The notes under the pieces are model-generated. The model searched no databases. It was not told the DNA's origin and saw nothing but the letters and a program-made list of their open reading frames with translations. From Planctomycetes bacterium GWF2_50_10 (GTDB lineage: Bacteria; Planctomycetota; Phycisphaerae; Sedimentisphaerales; GWF2-50-10), in NCBI GenBank assembly GCA_001824635.1, contig MHYB01000010.1:17854-42317 (forward strand): a stretch of DNA of 24,464 nucleotides, given 5' to 3'. Below, piece by piece: positions 23,892 to 24,464 of the stretch; position 1 is the first letter of the stretch, and every line of letters starts with the position of its first letter. The position numbers and the translations under genes were made by a program.

Positions 23892-23904
23892 AGCAGCAGA
23901 GATA

Positions 23905-24464
23905 ATGAACAGTAAGGCGGAATTAAAAGAAAATACATGGCTTGATTCGAAGCTGGCGGCAAGTTCGAATATCCTGTTCGTGATAGGGCTTGCGGTCGTG
24001 CTTACGACGCTATTGATACCGCTGCCGACATTCGTGCTGGACGTTCTGCTGGCGTGCAGTATTTCGCTTTCGATGACGATATTGATCATCACGCTTTCGG
24101 CGAAGGAGCCGCTGGAGCTTTCGACATTCCCGTCGATGCTGCTGTTCGTGACGCTGTTTCGGTTGTCGCTTAACGTGGCCTCGACGAGGCTGATACTGCT
24201 GCAGGGGGACGCGGGGCATATCATTCAGACGTTCGGAAGCTTTGTCGCGGGCGGGCAGCTTGTGGTGGGGCTTGTGATATTTTTGATATTGGCGGTAATA
24301 CAGTTTATCGTGATCACGAAGGGTGCGGAGCGTATTTCGGAAGTGGCGGCGAGATTTGTTCTGGACGCGATGCCGGGCAAGCAGATGGCTATCGACGCGG
24401 ATCTTAACGCGGGTACCATCACAGATGTGGAAGCGAAGGCGCGGCGGACGAAGATCGTTAAGGA
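23905..24464 (+). CDS. flhA: Flagellar export apparatus protein FlhA (partial; 3' end outside the window)
   Basis: FlhA is the large inner-membrane gate of the flagellar type III export machine. The first 186 codons are present and the frame is open to the window edge. It has a short polar N-terminus, then transmembrane helices at about residues 23-41 (ILFVIGLAVVLTTLLIPLP), 45-64, 76-92 and 112-135. The family signature LFRLSLNVASTRLIL (about 84-98) and the cytoplasmic-loop block VITKGAERISEVAARF, then LDAMPGKQMAIDADLNAG are nearly canonical. The ATG follows fliN by 13 bp; the ribosome site is weak. fliO, fliP, fliQ, fliR and flhB are not between fliN and flhA. Confidence 0.97.
   Translation, partial: MNSKAELKENTWLDSKLAASSNILFVIGLAVVLTTLLIPLPTFVLDVLLACSISLSMTILIITLSAKEPLELSTFPSMLLFVTLFRLSLNVASTRLILLQGDAGHIIQTFGSFVAGGQLVVGLVIFLILAVIQFIVITKGAERISEVAARFVLDAMPGKQMAIDADLNAGTITDVEAKARRTKIVK

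Overview
The window reads as a chromosomal segment from a flagellated, Gram-negative-type bacterium, most likely a planctomycete of the Phycisphaerae type. This placement is inference. It rests on two GroEL copies around one GroES, large TPR and secretin proteins, many genes without a clear Shine-Dalgarno sequence, very divergent FliM/FliL proteins, and short tandem repeats of the kind I associate with that group. There are no rRNA or tRNA genes, no CRISPR array and no transposase.

Left part (1 to about 13.2 kb) is housekeeping. On the minus strand, in transcription order, lie tsaB (tRNA t6A biosynthesis), then after a gap groEL, groES and a second groEL that runs off the left edge. On the plus strand is a 1014-residue outer-membrane secretin. 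It converges on gdhA (glutamate dehydrogenase) across a strong bidirectional terminator. Divergent from gdhA is a LysR-type regulator. Just 18 bp after it is an unusual 872-residue protein that joins a P-loop-less KaiC/RecA-like domain to a PEP-synthase-type ATP-grasp domain. A SAM methyltransferase faces it.

Middle part (13.2 to 16.3 kb) is a minus-strand chemotaxis operon, cheW then mcp. It is flanked on both sides by non-coding sequence that can fold. The two foldable elements have an identical six-base apical loop.

Right part (16.3 to 24.46 kb) is a plus-strand flagellar locus: a small HTH-like protein, a membrane-anchored TPR protein preceded by a good sigma-54 promoter, a secreted TPR-tail protein, a sigma-54 activator with a degenerate receiver domain, then fliL, fliM, fliN and the start of flhA. 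The gaps between the genes from the large TPR gene to fliL are filled with short tandem repeats and a dispersed element of about 140 bp, and the repeats supply the stop codons of three genes. Codon choice changes at about 16.3 kb: third positions are mainly C-rich to the left and G-rich (GCG, CTG, GGG), with much ATA for Ile, to the right.

A coherent reading is that the sigma-54 activator controls a flagellar regulon that includes the uncharacterised TPR genes, and that CheW/MCP feed chemotactic signals to the switch proteins FliM/FliN encoded nearby.
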